A stretch of DNA of 64,000 bases from Halopseudomonas phragmitis (GTDB taxonomy: Bacteria > Pseudomonadota > Gammaproteobacteria > Pseudomonadales > Pseudomonadaceae). The stretch is taken from NCBI RefSeq assembly GCF_002056295.1, contig NZ_CP020100.1, positions 3,185,501 through 3,249,500 of the forward strand, in the 5' to 3' direction. Below are positions 8,721 through 18,795 of this stretch, piece after piece; positions within the stretch are counted from its first letter, which is position 1; every line of letters begins with the position of its first letter. A program made the position numbers and the translations under genes. Under the pieces are notes generated by a model. That model had not been told where the DNA came from and did not search any database. It saw nothing but the letters and a program-made list of their open reading frames with translations.

Positions 8721-9506
8721 ATGAGCAGTGCAGAACAGGCCCCTTCGCAAGCCACCAGAGAACCGGCAGAAAAGCCGGTGCGCAACCCGTTCGCCAATGC
8801 CAAGCCGTCTGACTTCTACTGGATTCAGCTACGCCCGATCTTCAAAGGCCGGCAACTGGCCCAGACTGAAGTACTGGCCCAGGTTGCGGTCACCCATGAA
8901 CAGGTTGCCAGTCTGGAACTACTGCGCCTGCAGGCAAGAATCGAAGGGGAAACCCCAGGCGGCAACCTCAACACCCTGGAAGTGCTGGTCGACCACAAAC
9001 ACCAGCGGCTGCGCTTTGGCCCACCGGAAGGGATTCAGATGGGCCCACCTCAACGCGGCCTGGCCGGTTTTTTACTGGCGCAACTGATTGACTGGTGTCA
9101 GCGCAACTGCCCTGACTACGCAGTAACCCCCATCATGCTCCACAGTGCGGATGTAGCCACCGAAGAGTTGCGCCTGATCCGCGAGCGACTGCTCAAGCGC
9201 GCCGGTTTTTTCATCCACTACACCGACGAGGCCATGAGCCAGGGAAAAGCCCAGGCCAACCGTGCCTCGGACCTGATCAGCAGCTGGAATACCGAGCTGA
9301 TCCAGCCACTTCAGGTCAGTGAGCTACTGCGCCAGTTGCGCGAGCAGGAAACCGCCAACCGCAAACTACAGGCTGAACTCAGCACTCTGCAGGCCACCCT
9401 GGAGCACTTCAAGCGCAACGATCTGGGTCACCGCTTCGCGATTGGCTGCCTGATCGTCTTTGCCGTGTTTCAGGCGTTGATGTTGCTATGGGTGGTATTA
9501 CGCTGA
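8721..9506 (+). CDS. Conserved protein of unknown function with C-terminal coiled coil and membrane anchor
   Basis: This is a 261-residue protein with a soluble N-terminal domain (about 1-170) and a predicted coiled coil (about 195-235, [20 protein letters not shown]). A single C-terminal transmembrane helix ([20 protein letters not shown]) makes it a candidate tail-anchored protein. The ATG at 8721 has a GGAAA ribosome-binding site. It sits between the TSUP gene and prmB, a position where Pseudomonas carries an uncharacterised gene. Its 3' end overlaps the convergent prmB by 9 bp. I do not recognise a catalytic motif. Confidence 0.75.
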   Translation: MSSAEQAPSQATREPAEKPVRNPFANAKPSDFYWIQLRPIFKGRQLAQTEVLAQVAVTHEQVASLELLRLQARIEGETPGGNLNTLEVLVDHKHQRLRFGPPEGIQMGPPQRGLAGFLLAQLIDWCQRNCPDYAVTPIMLHSADVATEELRLIRERLLKRAGFFIHYTDEAMSQGKAQANRASDLISSWNTELIQPLQVSELLRQLREQETANRKLQAELSTLQATLEHFKRNDLGHRFAIGCLIVFAVFQALMLLWVVLR

Positions 9507-10403
9507 AAACAGCGCCTGATGGCGGCGACACTGTTCTGCCGTCAGCACGAAGACCCCGTGACCACCACGCTCGAAGTTGACCCACTCGAAGTCGACATCA
9601 GGCCAGGCCGTTGCCACATGTACCATGCTATTGCCCACTTCGATCACCAGCAGACCATCCTCGCTTAGGTGATCCGCCGCCTGGGCCAGCATTCTGCGCA
9701 CCAGATCCAGCCCATCGTCACCCGCAGCCAGGCCCATTTCTGGCTCATGGTGGTACTCATCCGGCAGGTCGGCCATGTCTTCAGCATCGACATACGGCGG
9801 ATTGCTGACAATCAGATCAAAGCGCTCGCCCGGCATCCCATCAAAGCCGTCCGACCAGCGCGCCTCAACCCGTTCAGCCAACTGGTGCAAATCGATGTTG
9901 GCCTCAGCCACTGCCAGCGCATCGGCGGACAGATCGGCCAGCAGCACCTCGGCTTCGGGGAAGGCATAGGCACAGGCAATACCAATGCAGCCGCTGCCAC
10001 AGCACAAATCGAGAATCTGCTGCGGCTCGCGCTCCAGCCACGGCGAGAAACGCCGCTCGATCAGCTCGGCAATCGGCGAGCGCGGCACCAGCACCCGCTC
10101 ATCCACCAGAAAATCGAGCCCGGCAAAGCGCGCCTGCCCGGTCAGATAGGCCGCTGGGATGCGCAAATCGATACGCTGGTGCAGCAAGGCCAGAACAGTC
10201 TCGCGCTCTTCATCGGTCACCTGGCAGTCGCTGTACTCGGCGGTGGTTTCCCATGGCAGATGCAATGCGTGCAACACCAGCAGACGCGCCTCATCCCAGG
10301 CGTTGTCGGTACCGTGGCCGAAGTACAGACCGGCCTGATGGAAACGGCTGACGCCCCAGCGCACCAGGTCCTTGATTCGGGTCAAACGGGATACATCGCT
10401 CAT
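9498..10403 (-). CDS. prmB: Ribosomal protein L3 N5-glutamine methyltransferase PrmB
   Basis: This encodes 301 residues. It has the class I SAM-methyltransferase motif [14 protein letters not shown] (near residue 135) and the [14 protein letters not shown] motif that identifies glutamine methyltransferases of the PrmB/PrmC group. The N-terminal helical domain ([22 protein letters not shown]) and the ADLP extension point to PrmB, which methylates a glutamine of ribosomal protein L3, rather than the release-factor enzyme PrmC. It is convergent with the preceding coiled-coil gene (9-bp overlap) and divergent from the Smr gene. Confidence 0.92.
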   Translation of the reverse strand: MSDVSRLTRIKDLVRWGVSRFHQAGLYFGHGTDNAWDEARLLVLHALHLPWETTAEYSDCQVTDEERETVLALLHQRIDLRIPAAYLTGQARFAGLDFLVDERVLVPRSPIAELIERRFSPWLEREPQQILDLCCGSGCIGIACAYAFPEAEVLLADLSADALAVAEANIDLHQLAERVEARWSDGFDGMPGERFDLIVSNPPYVDAEDMADLPDEYHHEPEMGLAAGDDGLDLVRRMLAQAADHLSEDGLLVIEVGNSMVHVATAWPDVDFEWVNFERGGHGVFVLTAEQCRRHQALFSA

Positions 10404-10556
10404 AATAGCCTCTTAAGAACCTGTCCATGATCTGCTGCGCGCCGGCCCTGGGGTCTGGACAGATCTAGTGTTATTGACTGCCAGCTATTCTAACCTGCGC
10501 AGGCACGGCTTCTACTGATAAACTTCAGGTTTTTGCAGCCAGTTCAGCCCAGAACC

Positions 10557-11129
10557 ATGAGCCACGATTCCAACGACACCGACGATCTCGAGCTGTTTCG
10601 CAGCGCAGTCAAAGGCGCCAAGCCCCTACGCGTCGATCAGGCCGATACCGGCAAGCCCCGGATCGACAAAGACCGGCTTCAAGCCCGTCGCCAGGGGGCA
10701 CTGACCGGACAGGAACCGGTACGGGTGGATGGCCTCTCCGACCAGTTCGTTATCGATGTACACCCTGAAGAGGAGCTGGCCTGGGCCGGCAACGGTATCC
10801 AGGACAGTCAGTTGCGTAAACTCAAGGGCGGACAGATCCCCTTTGACGGGTCGATCGACCTGCACGGCATGACCGTGGAAAAAGCCCGCGACCTGTTGTG
10901 GGAGTTTCTTGCCGAAGCCACCCGCCTGGAAATACGTTGCGTGCGGGTAACCCATGGTAAAGCGGTACGCAAGGATGGGCGCAAACCCATCCTCAAGAGC
11001 CACGTCAACACCTGGCTGCGCCAGCACCCGCAGGTGCTGGCGTTTAGTTCCTGCCTGCCGCGCCATGGCGGCACCGGCTCGGTCTACGTGCTACTCAAGC
11101 GCACCATGCTTGAAGGACGGGATGAGTAG
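10557..11129 (+). CDS. Smr-domain protein (SmrA/SmrB-like)
   Basis: This 190-residue protein has a charged N-terminal half and a C-terminal Smr domain (about residues 95-190). The domain contains the diagnostic IDLHGMTVEKARDLL, VTHGKAVRKDG and CLPRHGGTGSVYVLLKR motifs. Smr domains are nucleases; in Escherichia coli SmrB cleaves mRNA at collided ribosomes, and SmrA is a DNA/RNA endonuclease. The position next to prmB is conserved in Pseudomonas. The ATG at 10557 is preferred over the upstream TTG at 10533. Which Smr subtype this is cannot be decided here. Confidence 0.88.
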   Translation: MSHDSNDTDDLELFRSAVKGAKPLRVDQADTGKPRIDKDRLQARRQGALTGQEPVRVDGLSDQFVIDVHPEEELAWAGNGIQDSQLRKLKGGQIPFDGSIDLHGMTVEKARDLLWEFLAEATRLEIRCVRVTHGKAVRKDGRKPILKSHVNTWLRQHPQVLAFSSCLPRHGGTGSVYVLLKRTMLEGRDE

Positions 11130-11131
11130 GT

Positions 11132-11893
11132 TCAAATACAGGTTGCGCCGCCATCGACCGGCAAGGCAATCCCGGTTGTGAAGCCCGCACCTTCCGAGCA
11201 CAGATAGAGTACCGCCGCGGCGATCTCTTCGGCCTTGCCCAAACGTCCGACCGGATGCATTGCCGCAGCGAACTCAGCCTTGCGCGGCTCAAGGGCCGCA
11301 GCCCGGCGGAACATATCAGTATCGATAACCGCCGGGCACACGGCATTGATGCGAATGCCTTTTTTGGCATATTCCACCGCTGCCGAACGGGTCAGACCCA
11401 ATACTGCGTGCTTGCTGGCGGCGTAGATGCTCATCTTCGGCGCCGCACCCAGCGCAGCTACCGAAGCGGTATTGACAATAGCTCCGCCGCCCTGGGCCAG
11501 CATCAGAGGCAATTCGAAGCGCATGCACTGCCAGACGCCCTTGACGTTGACATCCATGATGCTGTCGAACACCTCTTCATTGCCGTCGGCCAGCTTGTCC
11601 TTCTCAATCTCGATACCAGCGTTGTTGAACGCACAATCCAGACGGCCAAACTCGGCCTTGATCTGCCCCATCATGGCCTCGACCTGATCAGCCTTGCGCA
11701 CATCGCAGGCAATGAACAGAGCCTTTGCGCCCGCAGCGCGAATGGCCTGGGCCAGCGCTTCACCGCCCTGGACGTCGATATCCGACACCACAACGCTGGC
11801 GCCTTCTGCGGCAAACGCCTCAACGGTTGCCTTACCGATCCCAGCGGCACCACCGGTAACCAGGGCTACCTTACCTTCGAACTGCTTACCCAT
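11132..11893 (-). CDS. Short-chain dehydrogenase/reductase
   Basis: This is a classical SDR of 253 residues. It has TGGAAGIGKAT (cofactor) near residue 14, NNAGIEIE, a Ser in NTASVAALG, and YAASKHAV as the catalytic Tyr/Lys. It ends in FTTGIALPVDGGATC. The ATG at 11893 has a GGAGTGAGACAG ribosome-binding site. An upstream start at 11929 is possible but would add residues before the nucleotide-binding fold. It stands alone and is convergent with the Smr gene, separated by 2 bp. Substrate and pathway cannot be assigned. Confidence 0.85.
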   Translation of the reverse strand: MGKQFEGKVALVTGGAAGIGKATVEAFAAEGASVVVSDIDVQGGEALAQAIRAAGAKALFIACDVRKADQVEAMMGQIKAEFGRLDCAFNNAGIEIEKDKLADGNEEVFDSIMDVNVKGVWQCMRFELPLMLAQGGGAIVNTASVAALGAAPKMSIYAASKHAVLGLTRSAAVEYAKKGIRINAVCPAVIDTDMFRRAAALEPRKAEFAAAMHPVGRLGKAEEIAAAVLYLCSEGAGFTTGIALPVDGGATCI

Positions 11894-12051
11894 CTGTCTC
11901 ACTCCTGACCAATACACTGCCGAAGACATTTCGGCCTATCCAGACAGATCATAAAAGAGAAAAAGTCAGAAACCGACCAGATTGACGAAATTGTTCACGA
12001 AACATGCCCAGAACCAATAACCGGCCCCACTGGCTGTTGATGAACCGGAAA

Positions 12052-12094
12052 GGATTGCCCCGTCATTGCCAGGAGCACAGCGACGCGGCAATCC
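12052..12094. repeat. Dispersed-type inverted repeat (GGATTGCC ... GGCAATCC)
   Basis: In the 255-bp gap between the SDR and mnmH, GGATTGCC (12052-12059) and GGCAATCC (12087-12094) flank CCGTCATTGCCAGGAGCACAGC. This composition resembles an intergenic repeat that I recall from many proteobacterial genomes. A related partial arm, CCGCCTTCGCATGACGG, lies at about 12111-12127. It is non-coding. Whether it recurs elsewhere in this genome cannot be seen here. Confidence 0.5.
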
Positions 12095-12148
12095 ATCGCA
12101 GCCTGAACCCCCGCCTTCGCATGACGGTATATAGGTGGCAGCGATTAC

Positions 12149-13252
12149 TCAGTGGCTCGCGCGCTCGCGCAGATACTCAATCACAGCTACCTGCTCGCCA
12201 CTGAATACCACTCGCGCCTCTTTGCCACTACGCTGATAGGCATACATCGGGTCGTAGTATTCATTGAGCAAAGTCTCGATCCAGCCACAGTGATCGGATA
12301 CGTCGCCACTGTGCTGCTGGATTGCCAAGGCATCACTCATCAGTCTTTCAAGCTGCTGATAGCGCTCACCGCCCAGGCGCTTGCGAATTCGCTGCAAGCT
12401 TCCCAGCAGATGGGCCGAGAGCGCCTGGAAAGCCTGTTCGGGCTGATCGGGGTGGAGCAGTGCAAACTCAGCCTGCATGTCCACCACGTAATCCTTGAGG
12501 ATACGCTGGACGCGGTTGTCGAAGCTGTCTTCCAGCCATACCAGCGGAGCATCCTGCATGACACGGTAGAGCTCCAGCGGCACCGAGCAACTACCAACGA
12601 TGCGCCCTTCATCCTCCAGAACCAGACTGCGCTCACCCGCCTCCCGGCGGTGCAGGACCTCGATTGCCAAGCGATTCTCAAAATCGATCTGCGATGGCTG
12701 CGGAGTCGCATGACGGCCAAAACTCGAGCCCCGGTGGTGGGCATGCCCTTCCAGATCCAGACTATTATCCAGGGCAGTGATGACCTCGGTCTTGCCGGTA
12801 CCAGTCAGCCCAGCCACCAGCAGCAGCGGGCAATCAACGATGGCCTGCTCCAGGGTATCGATCAGAAACCGGCGCATAGCCTTGTAACCGCCGATCACCC
12901 GCGGATATTCGACGCCGGCCTCGGCCAGCCATTGCTGGACGATCTGCGAGCGCAAGCCACCGCGAAAACAGTACAGATAACCATTTGGATGGGCCCGTGC
13001 GAAGGCCTGCCACTGCTCGACCCGGGCCGCCTTGACCTTGCCGCCAACCAGTTGGTGACCCAGGGCAATGGCTGCCTGCTGCCCCTGCTGTTTGTAACAG
13101 GTCCCCACTTTCTGCCGCTCAACATCGGTCATCAGCGGGTGATTGACCGCACCGGGAAAAGCGCCCTTGGCATGTTCGACCGGGGCCCGCACATCCATCA
13201 GCGGTACCTGATCAAGGAACAGCCGACGGAAATCCTCGGTATTGCTACGCAT
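12149..13252 (-). CDS. mnmH: tRNA 2-selenouridine synthase
   Basis: This 367-residue, two-domain enzyme replaces sulfur by selenium at the wobble 2-thiouridine of tRNAs for Lys, Glu and Gln, using selenophosphate. The N-terminal rhodanese-like domain (1-130) carries the active cysteine in [12 protein letters not shown]. The P-loop domain starts with [12 protein letters not shown] near residue 143. The ATG at 13252 overlaps the selD stop codon by one base (TGATG), so the pair is translationally coupled; the selenophosphate made by SelD is the substrate here. Also called SelU/YbbB. Confidence 0.95.
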   Translation of the reverse strand: MRSNTEDFRRLFLDQVPLMDVRAPVEHAKGAFPGAVNHPLMTDVERQKVGTCYKQQGQQAAIALGHQLVGGKVKAARVEQWQAFARAHPNGYLYCFRGGLRSQIVQQWLAEAGVEYPRVIGGYKAMRRFLIDTLEQAIVDCPLLLVAGLTGTGKTEVITALDNSLDLEGHAHHRGSSFGRHATPQPSQIDFENRLAIEVLHRREAGERSLVLEDEGRIVGSCSVPLELYRVMQDAPLVWLEDSFDNRVQRILKDYVVDMQAEFALLHPDQPEQAFQALSAHLLGSLQRIRKRLGGERYQQLERLMSDALAIQQHSGDVSDHCGWIETLLNEYYDPMYAYQRSGKEARVVFSGEQVAVIEYLRERASH

Positions 13253-14289
13253 CAAACCACCTCGACCCAGACTTCACCATCACTGGGCAAGCATTCGCCA
13301 ATCGCGGTCAGTTGCAGCCCCTCTTGCGCCGCCAATGCCATGAATGCCTGCTCGGCCTCCGGCGCCACGGCTACCAGCAAACCGCCACTGGTTTGCGGGT
13401 CGCACAGCAGGTCACGCCAGGCTTGCGGCATGTCTGCCACTTTGTGCCCATAACTGGCGAAATTGCGTCCGGTACCACCCGGGATGCAGCCCTGTTCCAG
13501 GTAGTAATCAACGCCGTTAATCCGCGGCACCCGGGCCTGCTCGATACGCGCCTTGACCTGCGAGCCTTCAGCCATTTCCACCAGGTGGCCAAGCAGACCG
13601 AAACCGGTAACATCGGTCATTGCCTGCACCCCTTCCAATGTGGCGAAACGCTGACCAGACCGGTTCAGGCGGCACATCAGGTCACGGGCAACGCCAACAT
13701 CCTCGGCCCGCAGCTTCTTCTGCTTTTCAGCCGTGGTAAGAATGCCGATGCCCAGCGGCTTGGTCAGGTACAACCGGGCTCCGGCCTTGGCCTGATCATT
13801 ACGCTTGAGCTGACTGCGGGTGACTTGCCCGGTGACCGCCAGACCGAAAATCGGTTCAGGGGCATCAATCGAGTGACCGCCAGCCAATGGCATGCCTGCC
13901 TCGGCGCAAACGGCACGGGCCCCGGCGATGACCTCGCCGGCAATCGCTGGGGCCAGCACATTGACCGGCCAGCCCAAAATGGCGATGGCCATCAATGGTG
14001 TGCCGCCCATGGCGTAGATATCGCTGATTGCATTGGTGGCGGCGATGCGGCCAAAGTCATAGGGATCATCAACGATGGGCATGAAGAAATCGGTGGTGCT
14101 GACGATGCCGGTCTCATCATCCAGACCGAAAACTGCTGCATCATCCCGACTGGCGTTGCCCACCCACAACCGCTCGAAACGGGGACCGGGTTGGCCGACC
14201 GCCAGGATTTCATCCAGCACCTTGGGAGATATCTTGCAGCCACAGCCGGCACCATGGCTGTATTCGGTCAATCGCACGGTCTGAGTCAT
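13252..14289 (-). CDS. selD: Selenophosphate synthetase
   Basis: This encodes 345 residues. It makes selenophosphate from selenide and ATP. The active-site segment [12 protein letters not shown] carries Cys16 and Lys19, matching the essential Cys17/Lys20 of Escherichia coli; the protein uses cysteine and no in-frame selenocysteine codon is seen. The AIR-synthase fold motifs ([28 protein letters not shown]) are intact. It lies directly upstream of mnmH with a one-base overlap, implying use in tRNA selenation. Selenoprotein genes are not visible in this window. Confidence 0.96.
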   Translation of the reverse strand: MTQTVRLTEYSHGAGCGCKISPKVLDEILAVGQPGPRFERLWVGNASRDDAAVFGLDDETGIVSTTDFFMPIVDDPYDFGRIAATNAISDIYAMGGTPLMAIAILGWPVNVLAPAIAGEVIAGARAVCAEAGMPLAGGHSIDAPEPIFGLAVTGQVTRSQLKRNDQAKAGARLYLTKPLGIGILTTAEKQKKLRAEDVGVARDLMCRLNRSGQRFATLEGVQAMTDVTGFGLLGHLVEMAEGSQVKARIEQARVPRINGVDYYLEQGCIPGGTGRNFASYGHKVADMPQAWRDLLCDPQTSGGLLVAVAPEAEQAFMALAAQEGLQLTAIGECLPSDGEVWVEVV

Positions 14290-14359
14290 GCCTTAATCTC
14301 TCACTCTCGCTCATTGGCAGATCGGGACCGGCATTCTACCAGCTGCGGCGAGCCGCGCA

Positions 14360-15361
14360 TCAATGCCGGCTGCGCTCGAACCGATCCAGGGTATCGCTGG
14401 CCACCTGACGGCCCAGCTCAATCAGCTCAGGAGCCCGGTAAAACTCGAAAAACCGGCACAGCCGCTTGGGTACATCAATCACCAGATCAGGGGGGTAGCC
14501 CGCGATCTTGTACTGGGTCAGGGAGGCCTGCATCGCTTCGAAGGACAGGGTCACCAGTTCGAGCATGCTGGCCGGGCCCACACTTTCTTCAACCTCGAGC
14601 GGCTTGCCCTGATCCTGTTCACGCGAGTGCGGCGCTTCAGGCTGCCCCACCGTCTCACTCTCTGGCAGATAGGCTAGGGCATCCCCCTCCGGCGAGGGCT
14701 CAGCACTCTTGCGCGCCAACCAGTTGCGAAACTTGAACATTTCCAGCCACTGCTCCCACTGCTGACGCACCGGGGCCGGACGCTCGATCACCGGCAGAGT
14801 GTAGCCATTGGTGTGAGTGGAGTTGAGGTTGACAGCAATAATCAGATCGCAGTGCGCCGACACCACCGGAATGATCGGTAACGGGTTGAGCAGGCCACCA
14901 TCGACCAGCACTCGCGAGCCCTGGCGAACCGGCGAGAACAAACTGGGGATCGCAGCCGAGGCACGCATGGCCTGGTGCAGACAGCCCTGCTGGAACCAGA
15001 CCTCCTGCTGATTGGTCAGGTCGGCCGCTACTGCGGTGAAAGGGATTGCCAGATCTTCGATCTGCTGATCACCCAGCATCTCACGAATCCGGCCGAAGAC
15101 TCGCTCGCCACGGATTGCGCCCAGATTGCCGAAGCCGATATCCAGCAGGCGCAAAACGTCCAGATAATCCAGCCCTGAGACCCAGTCACGGTAGTCGTCC
15201 AGCCGTCCGGCAGCATAAATCCCGCCAACTACCGCCCCCATTGAGCACCCGGCGATACAGCCAATCTCGTAGCCCCGGCGCTCGAGTTCTTCGATGACGC
15301 CGATGTGGGCATAGCCCCTGGCTCCGCCGCTACCCAGCACCAGTGCAACACGCAACCCCAT
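14360..15361 (-). CDS. Patatin-like phospholipase (NTE/RssA family)
   Basis: This is a 333-residue protein with the oxyanion-hole motif GSGGARG (residues 10-16), the nucleophile elbow GCSMG near residue 40, and the catalytic Asp in VDGGLLNPLP near 180, so the Ser-Asp dyad of patatin phospholipases is intact. The ATG at 15361 has a GGAG ribosome-binding site 9 nt upstream; an earlier in-frame start at 15415 is less likely. There is no signal peptide, so it is probably cytoplasmic or membrane-associated. It is divergent from the acylase gene, with 90 bp between starts. The lipid substrate is unknown. Confidence 0.85.
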   Translation of the reverse strand: MGLRVALVLGSGGARGYAHIGVIEELERRGYEIGCIAGCSMGAVVGGIYAAGRLDDYRDWVSGLDYLDVLRLLDIGFGNLGAIRGERVFGRIREMLGDQQIEDLAIPFTAVAADLTNQQEVWFQQGCLHQAMRASAAIPSLFSPVRQGSRVLVDGGLLNPLPIIPVVSAHCDLIIAVNLNSTHTNGYTLPVIERPAPVRQQWEQWLEMFKFRNWLARKSAEPSPEGDALAYLPESETVGQPEAPHSREQDQGKPLEVEESVGPASMLELVTLSFEAMQASLTQYKIAGYPPDLVIDVPKRLCRFFEFYRAPELIELGRQVASDTLDRFERSRH

Positions 15362-15451
15362 GTTCAGTTCTCCATTCGGTGAATCCGGATTGACGAGGAC
15401 AGTCCCACTAAGCATGATGCCCGGACCGTTCCGTTCTAACCAAGGTCAATC

Positions 15452-17887
15452 GTGATTAAAGGTCGTCAATCCACCAAGATAAAACTGCTGGCCGCTCTGT
15501 CTCTGCTGGCGATTGTGCTGATCGCCGGCTGGAACTGGGTTCAACACACCGCCGAGGCCCGACGTAGCGGCCAGCTCAACTTGACCGGCCTCAAGGCTCC
15601 GGTCAATGTATTTTACGATGCCTGGGGGGTTCCCCACATCGATGCCAGCAACGACCTTGACGCCTATCGCACCCTGGGTTATCTGCATGCGCAGGATCGA
15701 CTGTTCCAAATGGACATGTTGCGCCGAATTGGTGCCGGCCGGCTATCCGAACTGTTTGGCCAGGACTCGTTCAATACCGACCGATTCTTTCGCACCCTGG
15801 GAATCAGCCGCTATGCCCGCCAGTATGCCGAACGTCTTCAGGAGCAAAGCGACAAGCCTCACGTGCAGTTGATCAAAGCCTATCAGGACGGAATCAATCA
15901 ATACATCGATCAGGGCGGACGCCCAGTCGAATACCGCCTGCTGATGACCCGTCCGGATTATTTCAGCACAGCCGATATCGCCCACATCATGGGCTATATG
16001 GCCTACTCCTTCGCTGAAGCATTCAAGACCGATGCGCTGGTTGACCATGTTCGCGGTACCCTGAGTCCACGTCACATGCAGGACCTGGTACCAGGCTGGC
16101 CAGACAACCTGCCGCCCCGCGCCCAGCCCCATAGCCCGAGTCAAACCAGCCTGCTGACACCCCTATTGGAGCAGTTGGCCGAAGTTGAACGCAGCGTCCC
16201 TGCTGGCCAGTTCATGGGCAGTAACGCCTGGGCAGTCAGTGCCGAGCGCAGCCGCAATGGCGCTCCATTGCTGGCCAATGACCCACATATCGGGTTTTCG
16301 GTTCCAGCGGTATGGTACGAAGCTCATATCCGCACCCCTGAGCATGAGGTTTACGGACACTTCCTCGCGGGTCTGCCGTTCGCCCTGCTCGGACAAACCC
16401 GTCAGCATGCCTGGGGGCTGACCATGCTGATGAACGATGAGATCGACTTTTACCGTGAACGAGCCAACCCCGACAATCCGGAACAGGTCTGGGCGGTCGA
16501 TCGCTGGCAACGCTTGCGGGTACACGAAGAGGTCATCAAGATTCGTGGTCAGGAAGACCGCCTGGTCCGCATGCGCAGCTCGCGTCACGGCCCGATCATC
16601 AACGATCTACCGGGCGAACTGGAAAGCCTGGAGCGTCAACCGGTCAGCCTGTTCTGGACCTTCCTTGACCCCGAGAACGATTCGGCCGAAGCCTTTTACG
16701 GGTTTGCCCGTGCCAACAACATGCAGGAGTTCGAGGCGGCCGCAGCACTGCACTGGTCACCAGGTCTGAATGTTGTGTATGCCGACGTTGAAGGCAATAT
16801 CGGCATGTGGGCGATTGGCCGACTCAAGCGCTGGCCGGCCAGCAGCAATGGCTTTGCTTTGCTCAATGGCGGCAGTGGCCGCGACGACTTCCTTGGTTAT
16901 CAGCCGTTTTCGGCCAACCCTCGAGTCATCAACCCGCGCGAGGGTTATCTGTTCAGCGCCAACAACCCCTACCCCAACAGCAATCCTCGGCGCATCCTGC
17001 CCGGTTATTACGCCCCAAGTGAGCGAGCCGAGCGTCTGGCCGAACTGCTGAACAGCGACGAGCCTTTCGATCTCGCCAGGTTCAAGGCCATGCAGCTCGA
17101 CACGCAGCGTCCCCAGGCCCTGGCCATGGTCCGTGACGCTCTGCCACTGTTCAATGAACACCTGCTGCGCACTGATCTGCGCGCCCCTGCTGAGCGTGCC
17201 ATGGCGATCCTGGGCGAATGGGACGGCAACTTCCAGCGAAGCAGCGTGGGCGCCACCATTTTCCAGCGCTGGCAGGAAAAGCTCATGGAAGCCCTGTTCG
17301 CTGACGAACTGGGCCCCCGCTATGAGTTTTTCCGCAACACTTACATGGCCGAAAAAAGCCTGAACAGCCTGTACTGGAAACCGGCTTCACCCTGGTGGGA
17401 CAACCGCCTGCAGCCAACCCTGGACGGACGTCAAGCTGCAATCGAGCATGCCTGGGCACGCACCTTCGAGTCGCTGGTAGAACAGTTCGGGATTGATCCG
17501 AATGACTGGACCTGGGACCGGATGATCAGCCTTCAACACATTCATCCGCTGGCGGACAAAACCTGGTTCGGCAGCCGATTCAATACCGACCCGGTGATCG
17601 TCGACGGCGGCCGCGAAACGCTCAACAACATGGCCTTTGACCTGGGCGGCAGTAGCTACCGGGTCAAGGCTGGCCCCTCAACCCGGCGAATGATAGATCT
17701 GGGCGATCTCAACGGCACTCTGGGCATCAATCCGCTGGGGCAGTCGGGCAACCCATTCGACCGGCATTACGACAACCAGGCCGAACTGTTCAATGCAGGT
17801 CGTTACCGCACTCAACTGTTCGACTGGCTGGCGATTCAGGCTCTGCCCGACCGTCTGGAGGTGCGCCCCGCACGCCGTCAGCGCTGA
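15452..17887 (+). CDS. Penicillin/acyl-homoserine-lactone acylase family Ntn hydrolase
   Basis: This 811-residue protein has a GTG start, with an AAGG ribosome-binding site, and a single N-terminal membrane or signal helix (about residues 9-28). The PF01804 fold is evident: an alpha-subunit region with GVPHIDASNDLDAYRTLGYLHAQDRLFQM-type sequence, a spacer, then the autoprocessing site FMG/SNAWAVS with catalytic Ser257, followed by LLANDPHIGF. Such enzymes mature into two chains in the periplasm and cleave amide bonds of beta-lactams, acyl-homoserine lactones or other acyl amides. The substrate is not predictable. It is convergent with the DUF4892 gene. Confidence 0.88.
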   Translation: MIKGRQSTKIKLLAALSLLAIVLIAGWNWVQHTAEARRSGQLNLTGLKAPVNVFYDAWGVPHIDASNDLDAYRTLGYLHAQDRLFQMDMLRRIGAGRLSELFGQDSFNTDRFFRTLGISRYARQYAERLQEQSDKPHVQLIKAYQDGINQYIDQGGRPVEYRLLMTRPDYFSTADIAHIMGYMAYSFAEAFKTDALVDHVRGTLSPRHMQDLVPGWPDNLPPRAQPHSPSQTSLLTPLLEQLAEVERSVPAGQFMGSNAWAVSAERSRNGAPLLANDPHIGFSVPAVWYEAHIRTPEHEVYGHFLAGLPFALLGQTRQHAWGLTMLMNDEIDFYRERANPDNPEQVWAVDRWQRLRVHEEVIKIRGQEDRLVRMRSSRHGPIINDLPGELESLERQPVSLFWTFLDPENDSAEAFYGFARANNMQEFEAAAALHWSPGLNVVYADVEGNIGMWAIGRLKRWPASSNGFALLNGGSGRDDFLGYQPFSANPRVINPREGYLFSANNPYPNSNPRRILPGYYAPSERAERLAELLNSDEPFDLARFKAMQLDTQRPQALAMVRDALPLFNEHLLRTDLRAPAERAMAILGEWDGNFQRSSVGATIFQRWQEKLMEALFADELGPRYEFFRNTYMAEKSLNSLYWKPASPWWDNRLQPTLDGRQAAIEHAWARTFESLVEQFGIDPNDWTWDRMISLQHIHPLADKTWFGSRFNTDPVIVDGGRETLNNMAFDLGGSSYRVKAGPSTRRMIDLGDLNGTLGINPLGQSGNPFDRHYDNQAELFNAGRYRTQLFDWLAIQALPDRLEVRPARRQR

Positions 17888-17891
17888 TGGG

Positions 17892-18722
17892 TCAGAGCGT
17901 ACTGATCCGAATCCCCACCTCCGGACTAGGCTCCCCTACCTCCAGGCGCTGATCCCGGATACCCCGGTCAACCAGCGCCTGAACGAAAGCTGGCGCCTGC
18001 ACTCCGTGAACCGCTACGCGCATACGCATATCGGTTCGCAGAGCACGATTAAGCAGATCAAGCCAGGTGCGAGTGGCCTCACTGTCGGGATCGGTCATGT
18101 CGGCATTTGGCAGGTCAATCGACCCGTCCGCCCGAAGGACCTTGATCAGCGTCGCCGGTGTCGGATATAGATCCTCGGTTACTGGCTGATCCGGGGTGAA
18201 CTGGTCAATGTGCAAAAACACCTGGCGATTGCCGCGGGTAATCGCGTAAAGACTGATGAAACGCTGCGGCTCGTCATCCAGGCGCATGGATACATAGGCC
18301 TGATTATCTTCAGGGCCATACAGACGGGCGAACCCCAACACCTGATTGGCCCACAGGCTGCTGCTGCCACATTCACGGCCTTCGCAGAAATACAGCATGC
18401 GGTGCGGCTGCGCCAGCACCTGGCGCTTGGCATGCAGGAAAGCCTCAGTTCTGTCGTGTCCTGCAGGAATTTCCAGAGTCACCCTTATCAGTTCGCCGGT
18501 AGTACGCACTTCGCGCTCGGCTCGCAATTGATTGTTGATCCGCCGGATGCTGCCGATCACCACGCCGTGATCGACGCTTTCCTCCACTACCTGCTGTACT
18601 ATCGACGAGCGCGGAAAGGGCTCAATGACCAGTCGTTCGTTCGCCGCAGCCCACCCCACTGGGCCCAAGACGAACAGGGCTATGGCTGCCCCTCCCAATC
18701 CAACACGCGATCTGTACAACAT
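17892..18722 (-). CDS. DUF4892 domain periplasmic protein
   Basis: This is a 276-residue protein with an N-terminal signal peptide ending near WAAANE. The body resembles the DUF4892 family of Pseudomonas, including the conserved FCEGRECGSSSLWANQVLG motif with two cysteines. A C-terminal stretch (RTDMRMRVAVHGVQAPAFVQALVDRG) suggests an OmpA-like or small alpha/beta fold. The ATG at 18722 follows an AAGGAG ribosome-binding site; the upstream GTG would overlap it. Function is unknown. It is downstream of an alpha/beta hydrolase gene on the same strand. Confidence 0.75.
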   Translation of the reverse strand: MLYRSRVGLGGAAIALFVLGPVGWAAANERLVIEPFPRSSIVQQVVEESVDHGVVIGSIRRINNQLRAEREVRTTGELIRVTLEIPAGHDRTEAFLHAKRQVLAQPHRMLYFCEGRECGSSSLWANQVLGFARLYGPEDNQAYVSMRLDDEPQRFISLYAITRGNRQVFLHIDQFTPDQPVTEDLYPTPATLIKVLRADGSIDLPNADMTDPDSEATRTWLDLLNRALRTDMRMRVAVHGVQAPAFVQALVDRGIRDQRLEVGEPSPEVGIRISTL

Positions 18723-18795
18723 CGACACTCCTTATGGCCAAACGCAACCTGGATACAGGTTCATGCTGCAAGCCTTGCCCAGTGCGCCTGAGTGG

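Noticed and set aside
10420-10480. Inverted repeat CTGTCCA/TGGACAG upstream of the Smr gene
   Set aside because: Only seven paired bases over a wide loop; expected by chance at this length.
12152-14736. Plus-strand open frames opposite mnmH and selD (433 and 474 residues)
   Set aside because: They are antisense to two intact, well-conserved genes and show no motif.
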